Source of the DNA: Nocardia spumae
GTDB lineage: Bacteria > Actinomycetota > Actinomycetes > Mycobacteriales > Mycobacteriaceae
Assembly (NCBI RefSeq): GCF_020733635.1
Contig: NZ_JAJFZL010000001.1
Coordinates: 6,696,001 to 6,760,000 of the forward strand
Direction of reading: 5' to 3'
DNA length: 64,000 nucleotides
The translations under genes were made by a program, and so were the position numbers. Below, piece after piece: positions 8,319 through 19,536 of this stretch. Below the pieces are notes generated by a model. The model was not told the origin of the DNA. It ran no database searches and saw only the letters and a program-made list of their open reading frames with translations. How positions within the stretch are numbered: the stretch's first letter is position 1; each line of letters starts with the position of its first letter.

Positions 8319-8963
8319 TCAGTCCCCGGGATTGGATTGTTCGCGTTCGGAATCGGTGAATCCCGCACGCCGGGCCGCGCCGGGATCGGACTGCAGTCGC
8401 GCCGAATACGCGGCGGCCGCCCCGAATACACCGGCGACACCCGCGGGCGCCGCGGCATAGGTGATCGACTGGCTCGGCGCGAAGCCCATGCGCGAGCCGA
8501 TCTCCACGGCATCCATATTCGCGCCGAGGAACAGGAAGTCCCAGCTGTAGACCTCCTGCTGCTGGGTGATCAGCGAACGCACCGCCGCATGCGTCCATTC
8601 GCGGCTGGAATTCTCATGACCGTCGGTGAGTACCACCACGATGACCGTGCCGGGCCGCTCGGATTCGGGACGGGCCGCCAATTCGGCGCCCACATCGGTG
8701 ACCAGCCTGCCGAGTGCGTCGTACAGGGCCGTACCGCCGCGCGGAAGCAGCTGCGGCGCCGGGATCCGATCGATCGGCACATTGGAATACACACACTCGT
8801 ATTCGGTGTCGAACTGCGCCAACGTCACCTGGATCTGCTTCGGCAGCGTGCGTTGCTGCTCGAAATAGGCGGCCAAGCCGCCCTCGGTATCGGCCTTGAT
8901 CGACTGCATGGACCCGGAGCGGTCCAGCAGCACCGCGATGAGCGTCGCATCCGGATTGGTCAT
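8319..8963 (-). CDS. VWA domain-containing protein
   Basis: A 214-residue protein with a von Willebrand factor A fold and an intact MIDAS metal site: DRSGS (DxSxS, residues 14-18), Thr in GGTALYDALG, and Asp in LTDGHEN. The C-terminal part from about residue 160 is Ala-rich and of unknown use. No signal peptide or membrane helix is present, so a cytoplasmic scaffold or chelatase-like partner is possible. ATG 8963 was chosen because the residues before it are not conserved-looking. Convergent with the response regulator, 21 bases apart. Function unknown. Confidence 0.82.
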   Translation of the reverse strand: MTNPDATLIAVLLDRSGSMQSIKADTEGGLAAYFEQQRTLPKQIQVTLAQFDTEYECVYSNVPIDRIPAPQLLPRGGTALYDALGRLVTDVGAELAARPESERPGTVIVVVLTDGHENSSREWTHAAVRSLITQQQEVYSWDFLFLGANMDAVEIGSRMGFAPSQSITYAAAPAGVAGVFGAAAAYSARLQSDPGAARRAGFTDSEREQSNPGD

Positions 8964-9135
8964 CGTCTCTCCCCCTGTCGAATATCTCGAACGCTCTCCA
9001 CCGTACGCCCGCGCACCGACACCGGCGGACCAGCGCACTCGCCACCACCGCCGGGCCTGGATACGCCCTGCGGCGTAGGACGGATACCGCTTCGGCGCCG
9101 ATGGCGGGACGCCCGGGTGACAGCACACTGGTGAC

Positions 9136-9927
9136 ATGACGATCCGTTTCGGAACCATGCTCGTTCCACGATCCGGCGGCAGCTGGGTCGCGGCCGCCCG
9201 CACCGCCGAACAGCGGGGCTACCACACCCTCCTGCTACCGGACACCCTGAATACGCCGTCCCCGTTCCCGGCGTTGGCGGCGGCCGCCGCGGTGACGACC
9301 ACGCTGCGCCTGCGCCCCAACGTCATCGCGGTCCCGCTCCACACGCCGACCGCGGTGGTCCGGGAAACCGCTGCCCTGCAACTCCTTTCCGACGGCCGGT
9401 TCGAGCTGGGGCTCGGCATCGGCCGGCCCGCTGCCGAATCGGAGGCCGAACGCCTGGGCCGGCCGTGGGGTTCGCCCGGACAGCGCCGGGCCCTGCTGCT
9501 CGAGACGGTCACGGCCGTGCGCGCCGAGGTGGATCCGGCGCCGCCGATCGTGGTCGCCGCGTCCGGAGCGCGAATGCTCACCGCCGCAGCGGAATTCGCC
9601 GATCGCATCGTCGCCGCGCTGCTGCCGGACGCGAGCGAGCGGGACGTCGCGCAGCTGATCTCCCTGGTCCGCGACCACACCGATCGCCCGATCGCGTTCA
9701 CCAGTCAGCTCATGGGCGTTGGTGATGTGACGTCGTGGTCGCCGGCCGGTCAGCGCTTCGACGTCGCACAGCTCCGCGAGGCGAACTCGTTCGGCCTGCT
9801 CCCCGGCGATCCCGACGCCGCCGCCGACATCCTGCGGCACCGGCGCGACGAGTACGGCATCGACGAGGTGATCGTTCCCGGCGACCTCGCCGACGCGTTC
9901 GCCCCGATCATCGAGCGCCTCCGCTGA
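9136..9927 (+). CDS. LLM class (luciferase-like, probably F420-dependent) oxidoreductase
   Basis: A 263-residue luciferase-like TIM-barrel protein. Typical segments are RFGTMLVPRSG at the N-terminus, HTLLLPDTLNTPSPFPALAAAAAVT, VVRETAALQLLSDGRFELGLGIGR and the C-terminal IIERL. The pattern ELGLGIGR is the cofactor-binding stretch of the family. Actinobacterial members mostly use coenzyme F420. At 263 residues it is shorter than many members (about 300), having lost part of the insertion segments. The substrate cannot be inferred. Confidence 0.82.
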   Translation: MTIRFGTMLVPRSGGSWVAAARTAEQRGYHTLLLPDTLNTPSPFPALAAAAAVTTTLRLRPNVIAVPLHTPTAVVRETAALQLLSDGRFELGLGIGRPAAESEAERLGRPWGSPGQRRALLLETVTAVRAEVDPAPPIVVAASGARMLTAAAEFADRIVAALLPDASERDVAQLISLVRDHTDRPIAFTSQLMGVGDVTSWSPAGQRFDVAQLREANSFGLLPGDPDAAADILRHRRDEYGIDEVIVPGDLADAFAPIIERLR

Positions 9928-9932
9928 AATGG

Positions 9933-9971
9933 ATCGTGCCGATCACCCCTTTGCGGGGTGACCGGCACGAT
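9933..9971. terminator. Terminator hairpin between convergent genes
   Basis: A 17-base stem with one mismatch (ATCGTGCCG-TCACCCC pairing with GGGGTGA-CGGCACGAT) and a five-base TTTGC loop. It lies just after the luciferase-like gene and before the 3' end of clpC, so it can serve both strands. Confidence 0.85.
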
Positions 9972-9988
9972 CGGTCTCGCTCGGACTA

Positions 9989-12538
<2,550 letters not shown>

Positions 12539-12793
12539 CGCTCCCTCACTTCCTGCTCCGCTATCTACGACATCCGGCGCTGCTGTGCAGTCCGTGCTTC
12601 ACACCTGTGGCGCCAGCCTGCCATGAAGCCCTGGGGTTGCCTCCCCCGCCTCTACTCTAGTTGCCGGGGGTCGCGGCCGTCGTCTGTCCACCCTATTGCG
12701 AACCGGCGACAACACGCCTCATTCAGTCATAACGGAACCCGTCCCCGGATCGTTTCCCCAGGGGCTACGCCCACAGCTGAATTCTGTGTCTTC

Positions 12794-12838
12794 GGCCTCC
12801 GCTTCGCTCCGGCGGGGGTTCGCGGCCCCTTGGTCTCG
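12794..12838. repeat. Dispersed extragenic repeat, copy 2
   Basis: A 45-base block starting GGCCTCCGCTTCGCTCCGG and ending CCCCTTGGTCTCG, closely matching the block at 1358-1401 in the same orientation. The core CTCCGGCGGG-TTCG-CCCCTT is shared. It is in a non-coding region. Confidence 0.6.
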
Positions 12839-12841
12839 CCG

Positions 12842-12871
12842 TGCCCACTCATGAGCTGCCCACTCATGAGC
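12842..12871 (+). repeat. 15-base tandem duplication
   Basis: TGCCCACTCATGAGC occurs twice head to tail with no mismatch (12842-12856 and 12857-12871), directly beyond the extragenic repeat. The internal CTCATGAG is itself a palindrome. Confidence 0.85.
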
Positions 12872-12957
12872 ACTGCCCCGGAAACGCTGTGTGCGTGCCG
12901 GGACGCCTCCCGTGGGACTGTCGCCTTTCTTGGGGGCCGGCCCGGCGGGCGCTCGAG

Positions 12958-13935
12958 CTATCCGGTCAGCGGCGGGATGAAGTGACAGGGCACCTCGTGG
13001 GGATGGGCCGGGTCCAAGGCGTTCAGGGCGAAGGCCGCGGCCCGGTCACTGCCCGCGATACCGGCATGTTCGGAGAAATCCGCCGCGCATCCGTCCTGGA
13101 CCACTACGTTCGTGGTCTTCGGACCCGGGACCAGGGCGACCGTGTAGGGCACCACCAGCTCGTCGTATCGGGTCTCGATATTGGTGTAGGTGACATTCGG
13201 GTCGTAGACGCCGTCCGCGTTCAGCGCCCGCACGAAATCCGAGGCGCCCGTCATCTGGGCACACGCGGCACACGGGGTGACGCCGAGTGCGGCATCGAAG
13301 GCGGGGCCGGCGCCCAGCCGGCGGGCCAGATCGCGAGCCGGGTCGATCACCGGGCCGAAGGTTCCCAGCCACGGCGCCGCGATCGCCACGAACTTGTCGA
13401 CCTGTTCCGAGCCGCCCAGTCGCTTGATGAAGTAGTTGCCGACCATATTGCCTTGCGAATGCGCGATCAGATCGACCTTCGCCGCACCCGTCGCGGCCCG
13501 CACCCGTGCCACGAAGGCCGCGACCTGACTCGCACTGTCCTGAATCGGGGCCATCCCGCCGATCGCCGACAACGGCCACGGCAGGTCGAATGCTCCGTAG
13601 GTCAGCGAATAGACGCAGTAACCCTCGTTGGCCAGCAACGGCGCGTACACGCCCCAATTCGTCTGAGCACCACCGCCGGTGCCGTGCAGCAGCACCACCG
13701 GTTCGGGATGGGCCGAGGTGGGACGGCACGACCAGTCGTTGGCGCCGGGCAGCGAACCGCCCGGATTCCGCAACTCGTACGGAATGCCGGAGAAGAAGTT
13801 GTAGTCGACCGGATAGTCGGCGCGCGCGGCCCCGGCGGCGGTCACCCACAGCGTGCTCAGCACGGCCAGGACCAGCATCGCACCGGGGAACCCCCGTAGT
13901 CCGCCCCGCGCTCGCACCGTACGAGATGGCCTCAT
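12958..13935 (-). CDS. Secreted lipase/esterase-like alpha/beta hydrolase
   Basis: A 325-residue protein with an N-terminal signal peptide (basic MRPSRTVRARG, hydrophobic stretch, cleavage likely after TAAGAARA). VVLLHGTGGG is the oxyanion motif and DLIAHSQGNMVG the nucleophile elbow of bacterial class-2 lipases (LipA/triacylglycerol lipase group); a His in the tail (HPHEVPCHF) is the likely third triad member. Several Cys pairs (SCRP, GYCVYS, CAACAQ, DGCAADF) suggest disulfides outside the cell. ATG 13935 was chosen because GGGAGG lies just upstream and overlaps the alternative TTG start. Likely acts on external lipids. Confidence 0.87.
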   Translation of the reverse strand: MRPSRTVRARGGLRGFPGAMLVLAVLSTLWVTAAGAARADYPVDYNFFSGIPYELRNPGGSLPGANDWSCRPTSAHPEPVVLLHGTGGGAQTNWGVYAPLLANEGYCVYSLTYGAFDLPWPLSAIGGMAPIQDSASQVAAFVARVRAATGAAKVDLIAHSQGNMVGNYFIKRLGGSEQVDKFVAIAAPWLGTFGPVIDPARDLARRLGAGPAFDAALGVTPCAACAQMTGASDFVRALNADGVYDPNVTYTNIETRYDELVVPYTVALVPGPKTTNVVVQDGCAADFSEHAGIAGSDRAAAFALNALDPAHPHEVPCHFIPPLTG

Positions 13936-14009
13936 GACCCCTCCCAAACTAGAACGTGTTTCGACACGCTAGCCGGAAGGGAGGCCCCGCCGGACCGATA
14001 CCGGCGAGT

Positions 14010-14032
14010 AACCGGGACCGCCGGTCCCGGTT
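14010..14032. terminator. Short terminator-like hairpin after the FHA gene
   Basis: AACCGGGACC pairs perfectly with GGTCCCGGTT around a GCC loop; on the plus strand it is followed by TT. It sits just past the stop of the FHA gene on the minus strand. Confidence 0.6.
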
Positions 14033-14033
14033 T

Positions 14034-14657
14034 TCACAGATCGCGGTGCGAGATGATTCCGGTCTGAATGGCCAAGGCCGCCAACCGCACCCGCTTCTGA
14101 TTCTGCGGCAGATCCTCGACACCGAATTTCGAAAACAGCGTGCGCAGATGGGTTTTGATCGCGTCCACGCTCAGATACAGTTCGGCGGCGATCTGCTGAT
14201 TGGACGCCGGGGTGGCGAATTCGGTGTTGCCCCGATACGGCCGGCACAACGCGATCAGCACCGCGCGCTGGGTATCGGTCAGCGACCGCAGGCTCGGCAT
14301 GGAGGCCGCCGACGTCCGGGTCGCGTCGTCGACCGGCCCGGTGTAATCGTGGAACGACAGCATCGAGGTACCCACCCGGATCCGATCACCGGTCTCCAGC
14401 CGGCGCCGCCCGGCCAGCCGCTCCCCGTTGACGAAGGTGCCGTTGCGCGACAGCCCGTCGTCGACGATGGTCCAGTGTGCGCCGAGATATTCCACCGCCG
14501 CGTGGAGTCGCGACACCTCGGCGTCCCAGGACAGCGCCAGATCCGCCTGCGGTGACCGCCCGATCGTGATGCGCTGCCGATCCGGGGTCAGGGTGAGTTC
14601 GTGCCGCCCGCCCGCCTGGTCGGTGAAGCGAAGAAATGATTCGTGTATTTCCGTCAC
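14034..14657 (-). CDS. FHA domain protein with C-terminal helix-turn-helix
   Basis: A 207-residue protein. Residues about 28-100 form a forkhead-associated phosphothreonine-binding domain (ITIGRSPQADLALSW, SRLHA, SRNGTFVNGERL). Residues about 125-205 look like a winged or LuxR-like helix-turn-helix (ASNQQIAAELYLSVDAIKTHLRTLFSKFGV). This suggests a regulator whose activity depends on binding a Ser/Thr-kinase-phosphorylated partner. No kinase gene is adjacent. It is on the same strand as lsr2 but a strong terminator (14762-14811) separates them. Confidence 0.85.
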   Translation of the reverse strand: MTEIHESFLRFTDQAGGRHELTLTPDRQRITIGRSPQADLALSWDAEVSRLHAAVEYLGAHWTIVDDGLSRNGTFVNGERLAGRRRLETGDRIRVGTSMLSFHDYTGPVDDATRTSAASMPSLRSLTDTQRAVLIALCRPYRGNTEFATPASNQQIAAELYLSVDAIKTHLRTLFSKFGVEDLPQNQKRVRLAALAIQTGIISHRDL

Positions 14658-14761
14658 CGCGTCGCTACCCCCGATTCTCGAACGCCAGTGACGTCATATG
14701 CATAGGCCCATGGTGCCGCGCGACCGCTACGCCGAGCAAGATCACCACGCCGGACACCGAA

Positions 14762-14811
14762 ATGCCGCTGCCGCCCGGACGTCGCACGATTCCTCCGGGC
14801 GGCAGCGGCAT
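14762..14811 (-). terminator. Strong terminator of lsr2
   Basis: A perfect 18-base inverted repeat (arms 14762-14779 and 14794-14811, each containing GCCGCTGCCGCCC or its complement) with a 14-base loop, 25 bases past the lsr2 stop. Confidence 0.88.
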
Positions 14812-14835
14812 CCGCGGCCGGGTCTGTCGACCGCA

Positions 14836-15201
14836 CTAGTTGTTGCGGCCCACTTCCTTGTGGTAGCTCTCCACGACATCGGCGGAGATACGACCGCGCG
14901 CGGAAACCTTGTGGCCCTTGCGCCGCGCCCATTCCCGAATAGCCGCACTCTGCTCACGATCCATGGACACTCGTCCCTTCGGCGCCGCGGTACCCGCACC
15001 GATCGGCTTACTGCGCCGGCGACCACTCACCCGACGGGCATTGGCGACCCAGGCGTCCAGCCCGTCCCGCAGCTTCGCGGCATTTGCCGCGGACAGGTCG
15101 ATCTCGTACGAAACACCGTCGATCGCGAACTCGATGGTCTCGTCCGCAATGGACTCACCATCGACATCGTCGATCAGGCTAACGGTGACCTTCTTTGCCA
15201 T
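14836..15201 (-). CDS. lsr2: Nucleoid-associated protein Lsr2
   Basis: A 121-residue histone-like protein, family length. It opens with [14 protein letters not shown] (the N-terminal oligomerisation strand) and ends with the DNA-binding domain [32 protein letters not shown]. The RGR loop (ARGRIS) inserts into the minor groove of AT-rich DNA. Lsr2 is the xenogeneic silencer and nucleoid bridging protein of mycobacteria and nocardiae. It lies between lysS and clpC as in M. tuberculosis, and is followed by a strong hairpin, so it may be transcribed alone at high level. Confidence 0.98.
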   Translation of the reverse strand: MAKKVTVSLIDDVDGESIADETIEFAIDGVSYEIDLSAANAAKLRDGLDAWVANARRVSGRRRSKPIGAGTAAPKGRVSMDREQSAAIREWARRKGHKVSARGRISADVVESYHKEVGRNN

Positions 15202-15315
15202 GAGATGAACGTCCTCTCGAAATCGTGCGACCCGGATACCAGGCCGATGCCCGAGTCGAGAATACCTCTAAAAACGAAATTTCCAAGACGGGGAATCGGC
15301 ATTCAATCCCGGTAC

Positions 15316-16881
15316 TCAGCGCCCCGCGGGACGCACAATTGGGAACAGTATCGTTTCCCGGATTCCGAGACCGGTGAGCGCCATCAGCAACCGGTCGATT
15401 CCCATACCCGTTCCCGTTGTCGGCGGCATACCGTGCTCCATTGCCGCAAGGAAGTCCTCATCCAGACGCATGGCCTCGTCATCACCCGCAGCGGCCAATC
15501 TGGCCTGGTCGACGAAGCGCTCGCGCTGAATCACCGGATCCACGAGTTCCGAATAGCCGGTAGCCAACTCGAATCCGCGAACGTAGAGATCCCACTTCTC
15601 GGTGACGCCCGGCTTACTCCGATGCTGACGCGTCAACGGCGACGTCTCGACCGGGAAGTCACGCACGAAAGTCGGTGCGTAGAGCTTGTCGCCGTAGGTA
15701 TGTTCCCACAGTTCTTCGACCAGTTTGCCGTGCCCGTAACCCTTGTCCGAAGGAATTTCCAGACCGACGCGATCGGCCAGCGCGAGCAATTCCGGAACAG
15801 TCGTTTCCGGCGTTACCTCCACACCGAGGGAATCGGACAGGGAGGGATACATCTCGACCGTGTTCCACTCACCGCTCAGGTCGTATTCCGTGCCATCGGC
15901 GAGAGTGACAACCTGGGTTCCGAAGACCTCTTGCGCGACTTCCTGGATCAATTCCCGCATCATCCGCGCGGAATCGTCGTAGGTCCCGTAGGCCTCATAT
16001 GTTTCCAACATCGCGAACTCGGGCGAATGTGTGGAGTCGGCGCCCTCGTTACGGAAGTTGCGGTTGATCTCGAAGACCTTCTCGATCCCGCCGACCACAC
16101 AGCGCTTGAGGAACAACTCGGGCGCGATGCGCAGATACAGATCCATATCCAGCGCATTGGAGTGGGTGACGAACGGCCGCGCCGCCGCACCGCCGTGCAA
16201 GGTCTGCAGCATCGGCGTCTCGACCTCGAGGAAGCCCCTGCGCTCCAACGCATTCCGCAGCGCCAGCACGGCCTTGACCCGGGTACGCGCCATCTCACGG
16301 GCCTCCGGGCGCACGATCAGATCGACGTAGCGCTGCCGGACCCGCGATTCCTCGCTCAGCTCCTTGTGCGCCACCGGCAACGGCCGCAGCGATTTGGCCG
16401 CCATCGACCAGGAATCGGCCATCACGCTCAATTCTCCGGTGCGTGAGGAGATCACTTCGCCGTGCACGAAAACGAAATCGCCCAGATCGACATCGGACTT
16501 CCAGGCGGCCAGCGCATCGGCGCCGACACCGTTCAGGCTGATCATCGCCTGCAGCTTGGTGCCGTCACCCTCCTGCAGCTGCGCGAAGCAGAGTTTGCCG
16601 GTATTGCGCATGAAGATGACCCGGCCGGCCACTCCGACCTGCAGTCCGGTGCTGGTATCGGCCTCGAGTTCCGGATAGGCCGCCCGGACCTCGGCGAGGC
16701 TGTGCGTCCGCGGCACCACTACCGGATACGGCTCGACACCTCCCTCGAGCAGCCGCTCACGCTTCTCGCGCCGAATCCGGATCTGCTCGGGAAGATCGAC
16801 TTCCGCTGCGGCAGGACGGGATTGCCCCGCAGGAACCGAACCCGCGGAGTCACCGGACGAGGGCGTGTTCGGGGTGCTCAC
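15316..16881 (-). CDS. lysS: Lysyl-tRNA synthetase (class II)
   Basis: A 521-residue class II enzyme. It shows the OB-fold anticodon-binding domain (about 60-170), motif 1 around [21 protein letters not shown], motif 2 [11 protein letters not shown], and motif 3 [13 protein letters not shown] near the C-terminus. It attaches lysine to tRNA-Lys in the cytoplasm. The N-terminal 35 residues are a low-complexity Ser/Pro/Ala extension. It lies 66 bases downstream of the rhodanese gene and 114 bases upstream of lsr2 on the same strand. No T-box is visible. Confidence 0.98.
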   Translation of the reverse strand: MSTPNTPSSGDSAGSVPAGQSRPAAAEVDLPEQIRIRREKRERLLEGGVEPYPVVVPRTHSLAEVRAAYPELEADTSTGLQVGVAGRVIFMRNTGKLCFAQLQEGDGTKLQAMISLNGVGADALAAWKSDVDLGDFVFVHGEVISSRTGELSVMADSWSMAAKSLRPLPVAHKELSEESRVRQRYVDLIVRPEAREMARTRVKAVLALRNALERRGFLEVETPMLQTLHGGAAARPFVTHSNALDMDLYLRIAPELFLKRCVVGGIEKVFEINRNFRNEGADSTHSPEFAMLETYEAYGTYDDSARMMRELIQEVAQEVFGTQVVTLADGTEYDLSGEWNTVEMYPSLSDSLGVEVTPETTVPELLALADRVGLEIPSDKGYGHGKLVEELWEHTYGDKLYAPTFVRDFPVETSPLTRQHRSKPGVTEKWDLYVRGFELATGYSELVDPVIQRERFVDQARLAAAGDDEAMRLDEDFLAAMEHGMPPTTGTGMGIDRLLMALTGLGIRETILFPIVRPAGR

Positions 16882-16947
16882 AGCGAACTACCCTATCGTG
16901 CGCCGGAAATCGTTTCGCGCGCGCCCGACCGCCGCTCACCGGGCCGA

Positions 16948-17442
16948 TTACAGCGACACCAGCGCGTTGATCTCACCGGCCAGATGCGGTGCGCCCGCGG
17001 CCACCGACAGCAGCCCCGCGGCCTTTACCGCCTGGTAGCCACCGACCAGATCGGTGGCCCGATGCAGCCCCAATTGCTGCAGCGATGCCGCGGCCAGACT
17101 CGAGGTGTATCCCTCCGAGCACACCACCACCCATTCGCGGTCGTGATCGGAGGCCAGCGCCAGCCGGGCCGAACTGGTCGGATCCAGCCGCCACTCCAGC
17201 ACATTGCGCTCGATGACCAGCGCCCCCGGTAGCGTGCCCTCCCGCACCCGCTGGGCCTGCGGGCGGATATCGACCAGCAAGGCCCCCCGCGCGATCGCCT
17301 CCGGCAATTCGAACGCGTACATGCGCTTCAGCTGCGCACGAGCGGCGTCCAGCATCCCGGCGATAGTCATGTGGCCTTCGCGGGCCCCTCCGTGGTTACG
17401 CAAGCCGGCGCCTTCCAGGTCGGCGCTCCCCATGTGCGTCAT
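16948..17442 (-). CDS. Rhodanese-like sulfurtransferase
   Basis: A 164-residue single-domain rhodanese. The active-site loop is VVVCSEGYTSSLAA with Cys108 as the persulfide carrier; LLVDIRPQAQRVREGTLPGALVIERNVLEWRLDP matches the CH2A and CH2B regions. The ATG overlaps the TGA of the cysteine dioxygenase gene by four bases (17439-17442), so the two are translationally coupled. Together they suggest handling of excess cysteine sulfur: the dioxygenase makes cysteine sulfinate and the rhodanese moves sulfane sulfur. Regulation is likely through the cysteine leader at 18167-18208. Confidence 0.92.
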   Translation of the reverse strand: MTHMGSADLEGAGLRNHGGAREGHMTIAGMLDAARAQLKRMYAFELPEAIARGALLVDIRPQAQRVREGTLPGALVIERNVLEWRLDPTSSARLALASDHDREWVVVCSEGYTSSLAAASLQQLGLHRATDLVGGYQAVKAAGLLSVAAGAPHLAGEINALVSL

Positions 17443-18098
17443 TTCACATCGCCTTCGGGCTGATCGGTGAGCACGGAGCGGGTGCGCCGTAGCGTCCCGT
17501 GACCGGTCACCTCGTAATAGGACATGGCAGACAGCGGTGGTGAATAGGCATGCACCGACAACGTCGGATTCGACGGTTCGGGAATGCCCGCGAATTGATC
17601 CGGGGCACGCACCACGTCGTGCACCCAACCGAGCGGGAAGGAAGCTTGATCGCCGGCGGAAAGGGTGCGCTGACGCAATTCCTTCCCATTCCAGCGGAAT
17701 TCCGACAACGCGCCGCTCAGTACGGTCAGCGCGCCGAGCGATCCGGCATGGTCGTGCAATTCCGTCGACCGGTCCGGCACCCAGCTGATGAGCCAGACAT
17801 CGACCTCGTCGTCGGCGAGTATCCGTACCGCCCAGCGGTTCTCGGTCGGCCAGGCGCCACCGGAGGGCAGCAGATGATCGAAACGGCCCGCGAGCACGTC
17901 CTCGGCACCCTCATCGGTCAGCCGCAACAGATCCGCCGGACGCAGCCGGGTCGGCAGCGCCGACGACACCGAACGCTCGGCGAGCTCGGCGGCGAGGCGC
18001 GTACCGGACCGAACCGGCGGCAACTGCCCGGACCGGCGACGATCGGAATCAACGGTCGCGGTGGAGTCGATAGCAGCCGTGACAACAGAGGAACGCAT
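17439..18098 (-). CDS. Cysteine dioxygenase family protein
   Basis: A 219-residue cupin-type thiol dioxygenase. The iron ligands are readable as His115 and His117 in TELHDHAGS and His160 in LGWVHDV; a further His183 and Tyr185 (SVHAYSPPLSAMSYYEV) match the C-terminal active-site strand. The family oxidises cysteine with O2 to cysteine sulfinate in the cytoplasm; some bacterial relatives prefer other thiols. The ATG has GGAG 8 bases upstream, and that site can be paired by an upstream hexamer (18102-18107 with 18144-18149). Start choice follows this site. Confidence 0.9.
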   Translation of the reverse strand: MRSSVVTAAIDSTATVDSDRRRSGQLPPVRSGTRLAAELAERSVSSALPTRLRPADLLRLTDEGAEDVLAGRFDHLLPSGGAWPTENRWAVRILADDEVDVWLISWVPDRSTELHDHAGSLGALTVLSGALSEFRWNGKELRQRTLSAGDQASFPLGWVHDVVRAPDQFAGIPEPSNPTLSVHAYSPPLSAMSYYEVTGHGTLRRTRSVLTDQPEGDVK

Positions 18099-18101
18099 GA
18101 G

Positions 18102-18175
18102 CGAGGCTCCAGGAGTAGTGGGATGACCGAGGGCGGATACGCAGCCTCGACATCAGCCGAGGCGAATCAGCCTCG
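18102..18175 (-). promoter_or_regulatory. Candidate cysteine attenuation region with alternative pairings
   Basis: Four hexamers alternate on the minus strand in transcription order: CGAGGC (18175-18170, the last two sense codons of the leader peptide), GCCTCG (18163-18158), CGAGGC (18149-18144) and GCCTCG (18107-18102). Segments 1:2, 2:3 and 3:4 are mutually exclusive perfect six-base stems; 3:4 (and 1:4) extends to seven bases and hides part of the GGAG ribosome binding site (18110-18107). TGTCGAGGCTG is an exact 11-base direct repeat spanning segments 1 and 3. A ribosome pausing on the two Cys codons would choose between structures. Confidence 0.65.
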
Positions 18176-18208
18176 ACAACACTCCTGGGTGCTCACGCGG
18201 AAAGTCAC
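18167..18208 (-). CDS. Cysteine leader peptide (uORF)
   Basis: A 13-codon open frame, GTG to TGA, encoding MTFRVSTQECCRG. The two adjacent Cys codons (TGT TGT, 18181-18176) lie three codons before the stop. There is no Shine-Dalgarno sequence; the start codon is 7 bases after a TAGACT -10 hexamer, the geometry of a leaderless mRNA. Cys-rich leader peptides ahead of sulfur genes are known in mycobacteria. An internal GTG at 18196 would give a nine-residue version with the same Cys pair. It precedes the cysteine dioxygenase ATG by 68 bases. Confidence 0.75.
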   Translation of the reverse strand: MTFRVSTQECCRG

Positions 18209-18215
18209 GAGCCGA

Positions 18216-18243
18216 AGTCTAGCAGGACGTTCCCGATGCGCAA
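18216..18243 (-). promoter_or_regulatory. Promoter of the cysteine dioxygenase/rhodanese operon
   Basis: On the minus strand TTGCGC (18243-18238) and TAGACT (18221-18216) are 16 bases apart, a good SigA-type pair. The -10 ends 7 bases before the GTG of the leader peptide. It lies between the coaX stop and the leader. Confidence 0.7.
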
Positions 18244-18283
18244 CCGCGGTGTGCTCCGCTCCACAGCGGCGCCCGTCCGGCGC

Positions 18284-19078
18284 TCACGTGCGACGACGCT
18301 GCTGGTTGCGCTCGTAGACCAGGCGCAGGCCGTCCAGCGTCAGATGCGGTTCGTGATGATCGATCGTCTCCGATTCGGGCACGATCAACGGCGCGCTCGG
18401 ACCGGTCGCCACCACCGACACGTCGTCACCGGAGAAGGTGTCCAATTCGTCCCGGATCCGGTCGATCAGGCCGTCGACCAGGCCGGCGAATCCGAATACC
18501 GCGCCCGATTGCATGCACTCCATGCTGTTCTTCCCGACCACCGACCGCGGCCGGGTCAACTCCGCCCGGCGCAGAGCACTGCGCGCCACCAGCGCCTCGG
18601 TCGAGATCTCCACTCCGGGAGCGATTGTGCCGCCGAGGAACTCGCCCTTCGCCGACACCAGATCCACACAGATGGCGGTGCCGAAATCGACCACGATCGC
18701 CGGTGAGTCGAAGCGGTGATACGCCGCCAGGCAATTCACGATCCGGTCGGCGCCGACCTCCTTGGGATTGTCCACCAGCAACGGAATCCCGGTTCGCACA
18801 CCGGGTTCCACCAACACGTGTGGCACATGAGACCAGTAGCGGCTCAGCATCGTGCGCAGCTCGCGCAGCACCGGCGGCACGGTGGACAGCGCCGACACCC
18901 CGATCACCTGATCCAGCCGATCGCCCACCAAACCCCGCACCTGCATGGCGAATTCGTCGGCGGTCAACAGTGGGTTGGTGTGCACCCGCCAGGTGTGCAC
19001 CAGTTCGGCGTGCGAACCACTGCCCGAGAACAGGCCGATCTCGATACTGGTGTTGCGGACGTCGATCGTGAGCAGCAT
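18284..19078 (-). CDS. coaX: Type III pantothenate kinase CoaX
   Basis: A 264-residue ASKHA-fold kinase, family length. [17 protein letters not shown] is the phosphate-1 motif with Asp6, [12 protein letters not shown] the phosphate-2 motif, and [14 protein letters not shown] the pantothenate-side segment. CoaX phosphorylates pantothenate, the first step from vitamin B5 to coenzyme A, and is not feedback-inhibited by CoA. It is the last gene of a coupled run DUF2520-panC-panD-coaX (24 bases after panD). In M. tuberculosis the orthologue sits in the same place but has been reported as inactive, so activity here should not be assumed. Confidence 0.96.
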   Translation of the reverse strand: MLLTIDVRNTSIEIGLFSGSGSHAELVHTWRVHTNPLLTADEFAMQVRGLVGDRLDQVIGVSALSTVPPVLRELRTMLSRYWSHVPHVLVEPGVRTGIPLLVDNPKEVGADRIVNCLAAYHRFDSPAIVVDFGTAICVDLVSAKGEFLGGTIAPGVEISTEALVARSALRRAELTRPRSVVGKNSMECMQSGAVFGFAGLVDGLIDRIRDELDTFSGDDVSVVATGPSAPLIVPESETIDHHEPHLTLDGLRLVYERNQQRRRT

Positions 19079-19102
19079 CCTCGATGCCCCGCTGCCCGCG
19101 GC

Positions 19103-19522
19103 TCAGGCGAAGGTCAGCGAACGCGGCGAGGTCAACCCCGAACCCTCCGGGGCGTGCGCCGGATCCGACCCCAGCTCCACCGGACGATTGCGGTCGTCGA
19201 CGAAGACCACCCGCGGCTGGTACTCGCGCAGTTCGGCCTCGTCCATCATGCCGTAGGCGATCAGGATGACCAGATCTCCCGGATTCACCAGATGCGCTGC
19301 CGCACCGTTGATTCCGATCACACCGGAACCACGCTCACCGGCGATCACATAGGTCTCCAAGCGGGCGCCGTTGTCGATATCGACAATGCAGACCTGCTCA
19401 CCCTCGAGCAGATCCGCGGCATCCATCAGATCCGGGTCCACCGTCACCGAGCCCACATAGTGCAGATCGGCGTGCGTCACCGTGGCGCGGTGGATCTTCG
19501 ACTTCATCATCGTGCGCAACAT
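19103..19522 (-). CDS. panD: Aspartate 1-decarboxylase PanD
   Basis: A 139-residue proenzyme. The self-cleavage site is intact: Gly24-Ser25 in [11 protein letters not shown], where Ser25 becomes the pyruvoyl cofactor; Tyr58-region ([18 protein letters not shown]) and Arg/Lys contacts are present. It decarboxylates aspartate to beta-alanine for pantothenate. The disordered-looking tail after residue 115 resembles the mycobacterial C-terminal tail involved in pyrazinoic-acid action and Clp degradation. It starts 14 bases after panC. Confidence 0.97.
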   Translation of the reverse strand: MLRTMMKSKIHRATVTHADLHYVGSVTVDPDLMDAADLLEGEQVCIVDIDNGARLETYVIAGERGSGVIGINGAAAHLVNPGDLVILIAYGMMDEAELREYQPRVVFVDDRNRPVELGSDPAHAPEGSGLTSPRSLTFA

Positions 19523-19536
19523 CGTGGTCGCCTTTC

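Larger units (their letters stand above)
12539..12957. other. Long intergenic region upstream of clpC
   Basis: 419 bases with no supportable gene. It holds the clpC promoter region (I could not pick a firm -35/-10), an extragenic repeat (12794-12838) and a perfect 15-base tandem duplication (12842-12871). The upstream neighbour is on the same strand and ends at 12958. Confidence 0.6.

Noticed and set aside
12680..12710. GCGAACCGGCG-like half-sites as a ClgR box upstream of clpC
   Set aside because: The two halves do not form a good palindrome, so I could not support a site.
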